Positions 16,835 to 26,009 of a DNA stretch of 64,000 nt are shown here, in pieces. Both the position numbers and the translations under genes were made by a program. This stretch comes from Sphingomonas taxi (GTDB taxonomy: Bacteria > Pseudomonadota > Alphaproteobacteria > Sphingomonadales > Sphingomonadaceae): NCBI GenBank assembly GCA_003240625.1, contig QFMX01000003.1:186001-250000 (forward strand), in the 5' to 3' direction. Each line of letters opens with the position of its first letter. Position 1 is the stretch's first letter. The notes under the pieces are model-generated. The model did not search any database and was not told where the DNA came from. It saw nothing but the letters and a program-made list of their open reading frames with translations.

Positions 16835-17911
16835 TCATCGCAAACGGTAACGCGCCACCGATCCGAACACCGCCAGTTGCACGACCAGGATCGCGACCGC
16901 ACCACGGACCTCGCCCAGTGACGCACCCATCTGGTTGAGCGGCACGAAGATGTGCGTCGCGGGCGTGACGGGGATCATCCAGGCGATCGCCTGGACCCAG
17001 CCGGGCATCGCGAACAGCGGCCACGCGAACCCCGACAGGAACACGCACGGGATCGACGTCGGAATGAGCAACTTCAACGCATCGTCGCCACTCCTCACCA
17101 TGCTGCCGATCGTCAGCGCGAGTGCGGACACGGTCGCGGCGAATAGCGGCACGGTCAGGAACAGCGCGGCGATGTTGCCGCCGTGCGGAATGTCCTGCAG
17201 CCAGTAGATCAGGCCGAAGTAGAACAGCCCGCCGAGCGTGCCGATCGTCGTGCACGCAGCCCACACGCCAAGGAACATCCCGCGCTGCCACCGGCCGGTG
17301 CGGCGCCGCTCGGCGATCAGGCGGGCGACCGAGAACAACAGCGTCTGTTGCAGGATGATGTTGGCGACCGCAGGGAAGATATAGTCGCGATAGCCCTCGG
17401 TCGTGTTGAACAGCGGACGGGTGACGACGGGTGTGACGGGCACTGCGACCGATCCCGCGCGACCCGACAGGCGCCCTTCGAGTGTTGCGCCGATCGCCGC
17501 GCCGACCGTCTTTCCTACCGCCTCCGCGCGGAGAAGATAGGCGCCGTTGAGCCACACCGCGATACCGCCGCCGGGTCGCCCTTCGATCACCGCCGAACCC
17601 AGATCGTGCGGGATCAGCAGGATGCCCTCGGCTTGCCGGTTGCGGACGAGCGCACGTGCTGCGACCATGTCGGATACGTTGGCGGCGATCTCCACCTCGT
17701 GCGCGGCGCCGAGGTTGCGGACGATGGCGCGAGAGACGGCACTGCGATCCGCGTCGACGACGACGATCGGCAGGCGTTCGACGACCTGATGCGCATAGGG
17801 TGCCGGGTAGTAGAAGGCGTAGAACAGCACCGAGATCACGGCGACCGCGACCAGATCGCGCGTCCGCAGGATTTCGAGCAGCGCACCTTCGAAGGCTTGG
17901 CGGAACATCAT
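16835..17911 (-). CDS. ABC-2-type exporter permease (second of pair)
   Basis: A 358-residue inner-membrane permease of the ABC-2 family (YhhJ/YbhR-like). One N-terminal helix (residues about 22-42) is followed by a large periplasmic domain of roughly 170 residues with LPIVVVDADRSAVSRAIVRNL, then about five C-terminal helices with PCVFLSGFAWPLFAMP and IPVTPATHIF, typical for this family. Such permeases dimerise and export drugs, lipids or hydrophobic compounds with a separate or fused ATPase. The start ATG 17911 overlaps the stop of the sister permease (ATGA). It is the last gene of a four-gene operon in which no ATP-binding protein is found. Confidence 0.85.
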   Translation of the reverse strand: MMFRQAFEGALLEILRTRDLVAVAVISVLFYAFYYPAPYAHQVVERLPIVVVDADRSAVSRAIVRNLGAAHEVEIAANVSDMVAARALVRNRQAEGILLIPHDLGSAVIEGRPGGGIAVWLNGAYLLRAEAVGKTVGAAIGATLEGRLSGRAGSVAVPVTPVVTRPLFNTTEGYRDYIFPAVANIILQQTLLFSVARLIAERRRTGRWQRGMFLGVWAACTTIGTLGGLFYFGLIYWLQDIPHGGNIAALFLTVPLFAATVSALALTIGSMVRSGDDALKLLIPTSIPCVFLSGFAWPLFAMPGWVQAIAWMIPVTPATHIFVPLNQMGASLGEVRGAVAILVVQLAVFGSVARYRLR

Positions 17912-19044
17912 GTCGATTGGCGCGCCTGCCGCCGAAGCAGCAGCGTCGCGCCGCCCCCCGCGACCAGCGCGGCCAAGGCTAGGATCGCCGCCTGCTCCGC
18001 CCAGATCGCGCCGTCCACGCCGATCGTCTGGTCCATCTCGAGCGTGACAAAATGGGTGAGCGGCAGGATCGCGCTCCAGATCCGCGCGACCGCGATACCG
18101 CCGGTGATCGGCAGCGACGCCCCCGAATAGGCGAGCGCGGACCCCGCATAGATCACGCTCGCGGACAGGCTGGTGGCGACCTCGCCGGTCAACGCGATGA
18201 GCAACGTCGAGATCGCCGCGGTCGCGACGAACAGCAACAGCCCGCCGAAAGCAACGAGCCCGATCGCACCGGTAAAGGCGAAGCCCTGCCCCAAGGTCAG
18301 CCACAACAGCCACAGGCATAGCCAGAGCGTACCGATCACGACATGCGGCAACAACCGGCCCGCCGCCGCCATCGCAGGGGCACCGACCCGAACCGCCCAG
18401 GGGCCCATCGATCCACCGACCAACTCGCGCCCCAGCGATGCGGCGCACGTCACGGCGATCAGCAGATGCAGGATCGCGGGACCGATCAGCAGGCCGAGAT
18501 ACCATTCGAGACTGGCGGACGGATTGCCGAGCAGCGTCACCTGTACGCCCGGCAGCGGCACTCTGAGCAACGCGATACCTGCAACGCCGGCGTTGGTAGG
18601 CGCCTGCCGAACCAAGTCCGCCGTGATCGTCGCCTGGAGCAGCGCCGAGGTCAGCGCGCCGGTCGACAGAAACGCGGACTGGTAGAAGATCTCGATCGTG
18701 CGCGGTGTCGCCGCCGTCCGCGCGCCGCCCAGACCGGATGGAAGCACGACCACCGCGATCGCCCGTTCGCGCCGGATCGCGGAAAACCCTTCCGACAGGC
18801 TGGATACGTCATCGACGATCGTCAGCGCATCGACCGCGCCGATCGCGCGGACGATCGACCGGGAGGCGACGCTGCGATCCTGGTCGACGATCACCACGCC
18901 AAGGCCATGCGGCGAGCCCCGCGACAGCATCCCGCCCATAACGACGAGGCAGATCAGCGGTACCAGCGTCAGCAGTGCGAAATCGAACCGATTGCGCCAG
19001 AGATGCGCGAGCTCCGCGGCCAGCGCCCGCCGGAACGCGCTCAT
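17908..19044 (-). CDS. ABC-2-type exporter permease (first of pair)
   Basis: A 378-residue ABC-2 permease with one N-terminal helix (FALLTLVPLICLVVMGGML), a periplasmic domain beginning GLGVVIVDQDRSVASRSIVRAIG, and about five to six helices in the C-terminal half. The duplicated domain plan with its downstream neighbour, including the VVDxDRS-type strand, suggests the two permeases form a heterodimer. It overlaps the adaptor gene upstream and the sister permease downstream by four bases each. The conserved ABC-2 final segment is LPLTHFVTLEMDQ. The transported compound is unknown; the TolC and HlyD partners imply export across both membranes. Confidence 0.82.
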   Translation of the reverse strand: MSAFRRALAAELAHLWRNRFDFALLTLVPLICLVVMGGMLSRGSPHGLGVVIVDQDRSVASRSIVRAIGAVDALTIVDDVSSLSEGFSAIRRERAIAVVVLPSGLGGARTAATPRTIEIFYQSAFLSTGALTSALLQATITADLVRQAPTNAGVAGIALLRVPLPGVQVTLLGNPSASLEWYLGLLIGPAILHLLIAVTCAASLGRELVGGSMGPWAVRVGAPAMAAAGRLLPHVVIGTLWLCLWLLWLTLGQGFAFTGAIGLVAFGGLLLFVATAAISTLLIALTGEVATSLSASVIYAGSALAYSGASLPITGGIAVARIWSAILPLTHFVTLEMDQTIGVDGAIWAEQAAILALAALVAGGGATLLLRRQARQST

Positions 19045-20042
19045 CGCGGCCAGTCGAACAGCACGCTCATGCCCGGACGCAGCGCCGCGACCCGTTCGAC
19101 CGGCCGCAGCTGGACCGCAAACGCGCGGACGTCGTAGCCGCTCGACTGCCGCGTCGCGCGGACCGTCGCGAACGCGGCTTCGGGCGCGATATGCGTGATG
19201 CGGAACCGGACGTCGCGCCCGAGCGCCGGGACATGGCCGACCAGGATGCCGCCCGGACGGACGCCCGCATATTGGCTCTCGCGCACCGTGATCTCGACGT
19301 GCGGATGGTCGATGTCGATCACCTGATAGGCAGGCAGCACAGGACTGACGATCTCACCCGGCTGGAGCAATTTGCGTGAGATTTCACCGTCGATCGGCGA
19401 CACCAGCCGCGTCTCGGTCATCAGCGATCGAGCCGTCGACAACCCCGCCTGCGCGATCCGAACCTGTGCCGCCGCAGCCTGCTTGTCCTCGCGACGGGGC
19501 CCGGCCAGCGCCTTCTCATATTGCAGCCGTGCGGCCTCGGCCGACATCCGGCTGCTGTCGCGCGCCGCATGCGCCTCGTCACGTCGCTGCGCCGCGATGA
19601 CCCCCTCGGCGTACAGCGTGTCCGCCCGGCGGCTCGACGTCGCGCCAAGATCGGCCGCGGCCTGCGCCGATTGCCAGATCGCGCGGAGCGACCCGACATC
19701 CTCGCTGCGCGCGCCGGCCTGTGCCATCGCATCGAGCGCCCGCGCGGTATCGAGCGCGCCCTGCGCCTGGCGTTCAGCATTGCCCAATTCCGGGCTCGAC
19801 AGCGTCGCGAGTACCTGCCCCGCCTTCACACGCGCGCCCTCGTCGACGAGCAACCGATCGACCCGCGCCAACGCCTTGGTCGCAACGTTGACGCTGTCCG
19901 CCTCGACCATGCCCTGGATCTGCTCGGGCCCCGGTCGGCTCGCGAGCCACAATCCAATGCCGACGATCGCCACGACCACGATCAGGCCGACATAGAGCAG
20001 CACGCGCGCACGGCGGCTCGGCGGGGCGGTGGGATCGCTCAT
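19041..20042 (-). CDS. HlyD-family periplasmic adaptor protein
   Basis: A 333-residue membrane fusion protein anchored by one N-terminal helix (VLLYVGLIVVVAIVGIGLWLA). The first half of the lipoyl domain begins GMVEADSVNVATKALARVDRLLVDEGARVKAGQVLATL, a long alpha-hairpin rich in Ala, Arg and Gln follows (about 95-210), and the second lipoyl half is RLVSPIDGEISRKLLQPGEIV. It resembles YhiI/YbhG adaptors that join ABC-2 permeases to TolC. It is co-translated with the TolC homologue upstream and the permease downstream by four-base overlaps, so it links the inner-membrane pair to the outer-membrane duct. Confidence 0.88.
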   Translation of the reverse strand: MSDPTAPPSRRARVLLYVGLIVVVAIVGIGLWLASRPGPEQIQGMVEADSVNVATKALARVDRLLVDEGARVKAGQVLATLSSPELGNAERQAQGALDTARALDAMAQAGARSEDVGSLRAIWQSAQAAADLGATSSRRADTLYAEGVIAAQRRDEAHAARDSSRMSAEAARLQYEKALAGPRREDKQAAAAQVRIAQAGLSTARSLMTETRLVSPIDGEISRKLLQPGEIVSPVLPAYQVIDIDHPHVEITVRESQYAGVRPGGILVGHVPALGRDVRFRITHIAPEAAFATVRATRQSSGYDVRAFAVQLRPVERVAALRPGMSVLFDWPR

Positions 20043-21550
20043 CGGTCGGTTCCGTAGGTGAGGCGCTGGTCGGCCTGGGCGAGGTGCGCGCCGAACGCGT
20101 CGAGCCGGCTGGCCGAGGCGAGCAGTCCCGCGAGCGCGAGGTCGTATTCATAGGCGACGGCGATGCGTTGTGCCTCGGCGGTATCGAGCGCAGCCTGCGC
20201 GGCGATCACCGGCGTCGCGGTCCCCTCGCCTTCGCGGAACGCCACCGCCTGCACGCGGACGTTCTCTCGCGCCGCGACCATGCTGCTGTCGAGCAGCACG
20301 AACGAGCGGCGGGCGCCCTCGACGAGATTATACGCGCGGATCGTCGCGCTGGTGGCGATCCTGCGGGCTTCGGCCGCGGTATCCGCGGCGGCGGCGGCCT
20401 GCGAGCGCGCTGCGTCTTCGGTGCGCCGGCGGTCGATGTTCGAGAGGATGGTGTAGCGAACGCCGACGCCCGCGATCCAGTCCGGCTCGATCGGCAGCGC
20501 GTTGGAGCGGTTGAAGTTATATTCACCAAACGCATAGGCCTGCGGCAGGCGGCGCGACCGGGCGAGCGCGACGCCGGCGTCGGCGATCTGCCGCCCGGCA
20601 TCCGCTGTCCGTGCCTCCGGTGCCGTGCCCTCGCTGCCGAGATAGGTCTCGACCGGCGCGAGCGGACGCGTCTGCACGAACAACGCGGTCGTCGGCACCA
20701 CACAGCCGTCGATTTCGAGCAGCCGCGCGAGTTCGTCGCGCGCGGTCGCGCTGGAGAGGTCAGCGCGCTGATAGGTGCGCTCGGCCGTATCGCGCGCGAC
20801 CTGCACCTCCAGCGTCCGGGCACGTGGAATGACCCCCGCCGCCTCCAGCTTGCGCGAATCCGACAGGATCTTGTCGAGCGCATCGCGGCTGCGGCGGGCG
20901 GCTTCGAGGAGCCCGGCTGCCGCCTGCTGCCCGAAATAGGCGCGGATGAGGTTGATCCGCGCCAGATCGATCACCTGCGCGCGGCGTCCCTCGGCCATCG
21001 CGACGCCGCCCTGCGCCGCGCGCTGGATCGCCGGGATCGCGCCGCCGGTATAGAGCGGCATCGCCGCCTGTACGGTCGGCCGGAACACCTCGTCGCGGAA
21101 GCGGTAGCTGAGTTGGTCGGGAATCGCATCGAACAGACCCGGCAGCGCCTGCGACAGCCGCCCGGTGATTTCACCTGCGATCTGCTGAAACGCCGGAGGC
21201 ACGCTACCGGGAAACGCCGCGAGGAAATCCTGCGTGTTGCCCAGCGCATTGCCCTTGGCCCCCGCGAGATCGACCGACAGCGTCTTCTCGTAGACGAGAT
21301 ACTGCGCCGACGCGGTGACGATCGGTCGGTGCAGCGTCCGCATCGCGTCCGCCCCCGCCTTCGCCGCATCGACACCGTGATCGGCGGCACTCAGCGCGCG
21401 CGACGTCCGATCCAACCGCATCTGCGCCGCGTCGAAGCTGAGCGCCGTCTGCGCCTCGACAGTCGACGAAAGGCACGCCGTCAGCGCGACCGCCATCGAC
21501 CAGTGCCACGTTCCCCCCACCCGTATCGCCCTCGAATCCTCGCCCGCCAT
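20039..21550 (-). CDS. TolC-family outer-membrane efflux protein
   Basis: A protein of about 503 residues that forms the outer-membrane and periplasmic duct of the exporter. A signal peptide ends near VEAQTALSFDAA. Two TolC repeats follow, with long amphipathic helices rich in alanine (for example the RAAQGGVAMAEGRRAQVIDLARINLIRAYF stretch, split over residues about 180-215) and a second copy near RIATSATIRAYNLVEGARR. The start is unsure: ATG 21550 has a close AGGG, while GTG 21571 has no site. It is the first gene of the operon TolC-adaptor-permease-permease, and each junction is an overlap of four bases. Confidence 0.85.
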   Translation of the reverse strand: MAGEDSRAIRVGGTWHWSMAVALTACLSSTVEAQTALSFDAAQMRLDRTSRALSAADHGVDAAKAGADAMRTLHRPIVTASAQYLVYEKTLSVDLAGAKGNALGNTQDFLAAFPGSVPPAFQQIAGEITGRLSQALPGLFDAIPDQLSYRFRDEVFRPTVQAAMPLYTGGAIPAIQRAAQGGVAMAEGRRAQVIDLARINLIRAYFGQQAAAGLLEAARRSRDALDKILSDSRKLEAAGVIPRARTLEVQVARDTAERTYQRADLSSATARDELARLLEIDGCVVPTTALFVQTRPLAPVETYLGSEGTAPEARTADAGRQIADAGVALARSRRLPQAYAFGEYNFNRSNALPIEPDWIAGVGVRYTILSNIDRRRTEDAARSQAAAAADTAAEARRIATSATIRAYNLVEGARRSFVLLDSSMVAARENVRVQAVAFREGEGTATPVIAAQAALDTAEAQRIAVAYEYDLALAGLLASASRLDAFGAHLAQADQRLTYGTDR

Positions 21551-21639
21551 GACCCTAGCAAAGCAATTCACGGGACGCGACGGGTAAGCCGGCAGGACTG
21601 CCCATGGCCGCGGAATGCGCGGTGGCGGGCGCCGCGTCT

Positions 21640-21653
21640 TTGACCGCGGTCAA
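21640..21653. promoter_or_regulatory. FNR-type box 1 upstream of ompW
   Basis: TTGACCGCGGTCAA is a perfect 14-base palindrome matching the FNR/FixK pattern TTGAY-N4-RTCAA, centred 85 bases before the ompW start codon. A 21-base stretch including it (21633-21653) is identical to the stretch at 26003-26023 before cydA. The Fnr-type regulator encoded at 29037 is the natural candidate to bind it. Confidence 0.75.
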
Positions 21654-21661
21654 CGCAACCC

Positions 21662-21675
21662 TTGTCCGCGATCAA
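21662..21675. promoter_or_regulatory. FNR-type box 2 upstream of ompW
   Basis: TTGTCCGCGATCAA is a second, slightly diverged box whose centre is 22 bases (two helical turns) from the first, so two dimers could bind on the same face of the DNA. Confidence 0.55.
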
Positions 21676-21731
21676 CGCCTGCTCGGTGCTGCACGCGTAG
21701 CCCGGCCGCCTTGGATTACAGGAGCCGGACC

Positions 21732-22430
21732 ATGACATCGTCGATCAAGAACCTCGCCATCGGTGCGGCATGCGCGGGCATGATCGTGGCCGCACCTGCT
21801 TTTGCGCAGACCGATCCGGCCCCGCGTCGAGGCATCGCCGCAGGCGACGTGCTGGTGCGCGTACGAACGATCCTGGTCGCGCCGAACGAAAAGTCCGGCA
21901 GCATCCTGCCTGCGTTTCCCGGCGAGCGTGTCGGCGTGAACGACAGTTTCATGCCCGAGGTAGACGTCACATACATGGCGACCGATCACATCGGTTTCGA
22001 ACTGATCGCGTCGACCACCAAGCATCACGCCGATGGCCGCAGCGGCACGACCGGCTCGATCGGCAAGCTCGCCTCGACATGGGTATTGCCGCCGACGCTG
22101 ACCGCGCAATATCATGTGAACCCGACCGGCAAGGTCCGTCCCTATATCGGTGCCGGGCTCAACTACACGATCTTCTGGAACGAAAAGGCGTCCGACGGCC
22201 TCGTCGCGGCGGTCGGGTCGACCGACGTCCACATGAAGGACAGCTTCGGCTGGGCTGCACAGGCCGGCGTCGATATCGACCTCACGCCGAAGGTATTCCT
22301 GAACCTCGACGTCAAATACATCGATATCGACACGACCGCGCGGCTGCGAACGACGGCAGCCGGCACGCAGCGCGTCGCGATTAGCCTCGACCCTCTGGTG
22401 TTCGGCGTCGGGCTCGGCATACGACTCTAA
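21732..22430 (+). CDS. ompW: OmpW-family outer-membrane protein
   Basis: A 232-residue eight-stranded beta-barrel of the OmpW family, which allows small hydrophobic molecules through the outer membrane. A signal peptide (cleavage after APAFA) leads into GDVLVRVRTILVAPNEKSG, then the conserved MPEVDVTYMATDHIGFELIAS strand, PPTLTAQYHVNPTGKVRPYIGAGLNYT and a C-terminal strand ending GVGLGIRL. ATG 21732 follows AGGAG by seven to eight bases; an open frame upstream adds an Arg-rich stretch with no signal sequence and was dropped. OmpW in enterobacteria is induced without oxygen through FNR; the two FNR-type boxes upstream suggest the same here. Confidence 0.92.
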   Translation: MTSSIKNLAIGAACAGMIVAAPAFAQTDPAPRRGIAAGDVLVRVRTILVAPNEKSGSILPAFPGERVGVNDSFMPEVDVTYMATDHIGFELIASTTKHHADGRSGTTGSIGKLASTWVLPPTLTAQYHVNPTGKVRPYIGAGLNYTIFWNEKASDGLVAAVGSTDVHMKDSFGWAAQAGVDIDLTPKVFLNLDVKYIDIDTTARLRTTAAGTQRVAISLDPLVFGVGLGIRL

Positions 22431-22448
22431 CGGCCGATCCTGCGCGAG

Positions 22449-22466
22449 TGCCTCGTTTCCGAGGCA
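22449..22466. terminator. Hairpin between convergent ompW and cydC
   Basis: TGCCTCG and CGAGGCA form a seven-base perfect stem around the loop TTTC, 19 bases after the ompW stop and about 75 bases after the cydC stop on the other strand. It may end both transcripts; no T tract follows. Confidence 0.4.
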
Positions 22467-22540
22467 TTCGCCTCACCGCGACTTAATGACCCGCGTACTA
22501 GGGCGACCGTCGCACCGACCCGCGGATTTTAAGTGAGTTT

Positions 22541-24190
22541 TCACTCTCGGCCATACCAACCCGCCCGTCCTGCGGCATCGATCGGTAGCGCGGCGGTCGC
22601 GACGAGCTCTGGCGCGATCGCGAGTTGCCGATCGCACAGCGCGACCATTGCCGGACGGTGGCTGACCATCACGAGCCCCTGCCCCGTTCTCGCCAACCGA
22701 GCCGACAAGCGTTCAGCGACGCGCCGCTCGGTGGCGGCATCCAGTCCTTCGGTCGGCTCGTCGAGCAGCAGCCACGGCGCGGGGACGAGGTATGCACGGG
22801 CGAGCGCCAGCCGCCGCCGCTCACCGCCCGACAGCCGCACACCGTGCTCGCCGATCCAGCTGTCGAGGCCGTCCGAAAGCGCTCCGACGACGTCGGCCAG
22901 CGCGACGTCGTTGAGGACCGCCCACATCGCCGCATCGTCGGTCAGCGGATCGCCGAGCGCGAGAGTGTCGCGGATGGTACCGGCCAACAGCGCCGCATCC
23001 TGCGGAGCCCAGCCGAACGTCGCACGACGGGTGGAGAGCGGTATGCGGGCGACGTCCCTGCCGTCGATGAACGCGGTACCCGGCTCGACCGACCTCAGAC
23101 CGAGCAGGCTTTCTACAAGCGTGGTCTTGCCCGTCCCCGATGCGCCGACCAGCGCGGCGCGTGTTCCGGCGGGCAGATGCGTACCACGCAGGTCGAGCGA
23201 CGGGTCGCCTATACACGCGATCGCGTCGCCCTGCTCGACCGCATCCGGCAGCAGATCGTCGAGCCGCGCGGTCGCCTCGCGCACCGCGCTCCGTTGGGCA
23301 AGGCTGCGCAGCACCGGGCCCGCGCCGTCGATCGTCATTACGGCCGCCAGCGCGCATAATGCCGCGATCGGCGCCCCCGAGGGTGCGGCGAGCAGCAACG
23401 TTGCAAGACCTGCCATGCCGAGGGCTACCGCCTGGATGAACTCGAACCAGCCCACGGCGCAGGCCTGCGCGCGTTGCGCCTCCGCCAGACGCCGGCTGTT
23501 CGCGTCGACCGCGGCCATCGCCTGCGTCTCGACTCCGTAGCAGCGAAGTTCCGCAGCGGCATCAGCCAAGCCGGCAAATGCCTCCTTCAACGCCCCGGTC
23601 GCGCGCTGCACCTCGCGCCCCGCCGCTTCGAGGCGTCGAGCGAGCAGGGTCGCGAACGCCAGGAGGCCGGCCACGCACAGCGCCAGCGCCACCGCCGGTC
23701 GCCACCCGCCCAAGGCGCACAGGACCAAGCCGCTCGCCACCGCCACGATCATACCCGGCACTGCAGAGAGGCGGACGAACTGCGCCTCGACGACGTTCAC
23801 GTCCTGCACGATCCGCGCGGTCGCTTCGCCTTGCGTCAGCGCCAGCGCATGATCCGAAGGGCCCCTCGCCAGACCGAGGAACAGCGCAGGCCGGATGCGG
23901 GCGAGCGCGCCAAACGCCGCGTCGTGGCTAGCGAGCCGCTCGCCATAACGCCCTGCGGTGCGGAGGATCGCGAGCAGGCGGATGCCGGCGCTCGGCAGCA
24001 TGTAGTTGAAGCCCTGCGCGGCGATCGTTCCCGCCAGCCCGGCGACCGCTGCGGCCGTGATGAACCAGCCCGACAGCCCAAGCAGAACGACCGAAGCGAT
24101 CGCAACAACCGCCGCATAGCCACCCGCACGCCACAGGCCGCGCCGTTGCAGCCGTCGCTCCTCGGCGATCAGCGTATAGAACGCAGTCAT
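22541..24190 (-). CDS. cydC: Thiol reductant ABC exporter, subunit CydC
   Basis: A 549-residue fused permease-ATPase half-transporter. With CydD it exports glutathione and cysteine to the periplasm, needed for assembly of cytochrome bd. About six membrane helices (residues 20-290) include the CydC-type early segment LLGLSGWFITAAAVAGLAG. The nucleotide domain carries Walker A GASGTGKTT, signature LSGGERRR, Walker B LLLDEP and the H-loop SHRP. The start ATG 24190 overlaps the cydD stop (ATGA). The structural oxidase genes cydABX are encoded divergently on the other side of cydD. Confidence 0.92.
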   Translation of the reverse strand: MTAFYTLIAEERRLQRRGLWRAGGYAAVVAIASVVLLGLSGWFITAAAVAGLAGTIAAQGFNYMLPSAGIRLLAILRTAGRYGERLASHDAAFGALARIRPALFLGLARGPSDHALALTQGEATARIVQDVNVVEAQFVRLSAVPGMIVAVASGLVLCALGGWRPAVALALCVAGLLAFATLLARRLEAAGREVQRATGALKEAFAGLADAAAELRCYGVETQAMAAVDANSRRLAEAQRAQACAVGWFEFIQAVALGMAGLATLLLAAPSGAPIAALCALAAVMTIDGAGPVLRSLAQRSAVREATARLDDLLPDAVEQGDAIACIGDPSLDLRGTHLPAGTRAALVGASGTGKTTLVESLLGLRSVEPGTAFIDGRDVARIPLSTRRATFGWAPQDAALLAGTIRDTLALGDPLTDDAAMWAVLNDVALADVVGALSDGLDSWIGEHGVRLSGGERRRLALARAYLVPAPWLLLDEPTEGLDAATERRVAERLSARLARTGQGLVMVSHRPAMVALCDRQLAIAPELVATAALPIDAAGRAGWYGRE

Positions 24191-25974
24191 GTCCGCTCTC
24201 CCAGGTCGATCACGACGTCGGCGATCGCGGCCAACCGCGCGCTGTGCGTCGCGATGATCGTGGTGCGCCCGACACAGGCGCGCGCGATTGCCTCGACCAG
24301 GCGAGCTTCAGAGTCCGCATCGAGATGCGCGGTCGGCTCGTCGAGCAGGAGGACGGGTGCCGGCTTCAACAGCGCACGGGCGAGCCCGATCCGGCGACGC
24401 TCTCCCCCCGACAAGCCGCTGCCCCGCGCATCGATCACCGCCCCCAACCCGCCACGCGCCAGCAGCATCGGCGATAGGCCCGCGACACGCGCGACCTCGG
24501 CGATCCGCTCGGCCGATGCGGTCGGGTCGGCGAGCGCGATGTTCGAACCGATCGTCCCGGGGAGGATCAGCGGCGATTGCCCCATCCACGCAGCGATCGG
24601 TGCTATGCTGCCGATCTGCGCAAGGTCGAGCACCGCGTCTGCTCCCCTCCCTAAAAGGGAGCCGTTGGGGGTGGGTTGGCCAATTTTGGCCGCCGACGAC
24701 GGATCATGCGGAAGCCGACCCACCCCCGGCCCCTCCCTTTCAGGGAGGGGGGAAGGCGTGCCGATCGTGATGCGGCCCTCTGACAAGGGGGCGAGACCAA
24801 GCAGCAGATGCAGCAGGCTGCTCTTGCCGCTGCCCGAGGGGCCGACCAGTGCGACGATCATACCGGGTTTGGCCTCGAACGATACGCCAGAGACAGCGGC
24901 ACGGTCCTGGCCATCATAGCGGATCGAAACCGAGTCGAAGCGGATCGTCGGCGCGACGCCGGACCAGACGGGAACAGTAGGTGGCGGTGCTACCTTGGCG
25001 CGCTCCACCTCCGCCAGCCGCTCTGCCGCCGTCTCCGCAGCTTGACGATCGTGATACGCCGCCGCCAGCCGCCGCATCGGCGTGTAGAATTCCGGCGCCA
25101 GCGCGAGCACGAAGAACGCGCGACCGAGATCGAGTGTCTCGGGAACCGGAAACGGAAGCAGGCCCAGCAGATTGAACCCGGCATATACCGCGACGAGCGC
25201 GACCGATAGCGCGGCGAAGAACTCCAGCGCTCCCGACGACAGGAACGCGACGCGCAGCACCGCCATCGTCCGCCGCGCGAGATCTTCCGAAGCCGCACCG
25301 AGTGCGCGCGCTTCCCGCTGCTCCGCCCGAAAGGCTAGTATGACCGGCAGCGCGCCGATCCGATCCGCGAACAGCCCTGACAGCCGCGCGAGCGCGACGA
25401 ACTGGCGCCGCGATGCATCCGCCGCGGCCCCGCCTGCGAGGATCATCGCCGCGAGAAACGGAAAGAATGTCGCCACCAGGATCCCCGCCGCGATCGGGGT
25501 CGCCACCGCAGTCGCGGCAAGCACGATCAGCGGCGCGATCGACGCCGCCATCCGTGCGGGCAGGAAGCGCGCGACATAGCCATCGATCGCATCCATCTCG
25601 TCCACCGCCGCGCTCATCAGTGTGCCCGTCGTCGCGTCCGATCCGGGCGCACGGTGAAGCGCGGCCTCAACGATCCGCCGCCGCAACCGCGTCTTCGCCC
25701 GGTACACGCCACCCGCACCGACGCGCGCCGCCAGGATCGCGCAAGCACCGCGCCCAATGGCCGAGACACCCGCCAGCAGGGCCCAGGGCAGCATTGCCGC
25801 GACACCGTGCGGGACGGCGACGACGCCGCCCGCCAGCCCCGCCGCGAAGCCGATCGCCGCCCCGGTATCAAGTAGGAGCAAGCTCGTCGACGTTCGTACA
25901 CCGCCGCCGTCCGCGACCGCCGCTTTCAGATAGGCGCGGGAAACCTGGACGCGGCCTTTGGCAATACTGCTCAT
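24187..25974 (-). CDS. cydD: Thiol reductant ABC exporter, subunit CydD, with an in-frame repeat insertion
   Basis: A 595-residue permease-ATPase half-transporter, partner of CydC. Membrane domain covers about residues 25-310; the ATPase domain has Walker A GPSGSGKSS, Q-loop AWMGQSPLILPGTI, signature LSGGERRR and Walker B LLLDEPTAHLD. Between Walker A and the Q-loop, after EGRITIG, about 40 residues (404-445) are present that other CydD proteins do not have; they are encoded by a palindromic GC-rich repeat at 24642-24751 that keeps the frame open. All catalytic motifs lie outside it, so the protein may still work. ATG 25974 is chosen over GTG 25980. An FNR-type box lies 42 bases upstream. Confidence 0.9.
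   Translation of the reverse strand: MSSIAKGRVQVSRAYLKAAVADGGGVRTSTSLLLLDTGAAIGFAAGLAGGVVAVPHGVAAMLPWALLAGVSAIGRGACAILAARVGAGGVYRAKTRLRRRIVEAALHRAPGSDATTGTLMSAAVDEMDAIDGYVARFLPARMAASIAPLIVLAATAVATPIAAGILVATFFPFLAAMILAGGAAADASRRQFVALARLSGLFADRIGALPVILAFRAEQREARALGAASEDLARRTMAVLRVAFLSSGALEFFAALSVALVAVYAGFNLLGLLPFPVPETLDLGRAFFVLALAPEFYTPMRRLAAAYHDRQAAETAAERLAEVERAKVAPPPTVPVWSGVAPTIRFDSVSIRYDGQDRAAVSGVSFEAKPGMIVALVGPSGSGKSSLLHLLLGLAPLSEGRITIGTPSPLPEREGPGVGRLPHDPSSAAKIGQPTPNGSLLGRGADAVLDLAQIGSIAPIAAWMGQSPLILPGTIGSNIALADPTASAERIAEVARVAGLSPMLLARGGLGAVIDARGSGLSGGERRRIGLARALLKPAPVLLLDEPTAHLDADSEARLVEAIARACVGRTTIIATHSARLAAIADVVIDLGERT
24642..24751. repeat. Palindromic (REP-like) element inside cydD
   Basis: The element has a left hairpin CTCCCT-AAA-AGGGAG (24647-24661), long arms GGGGGTGGGT (24667-24676) and ACCCACCCCC (24718-24727), and a right hairpin CCCCTCCCT-TTC-AGGGAGGGG (24730-24750). 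The nested symmetry and GC-rich hairpins are those of intergenic palindromic repeats known in Sphingomonas and related genomes (from memory). In this window it occurs once, and it lies within a coding region, read through in frame as a proline- and glycine-rich insert. Confidence 0.8.
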
Positions 25975-26009
25975 GTCCACCGCAATCGGCGGACCGCCCG
26001 CGCGCGTCT

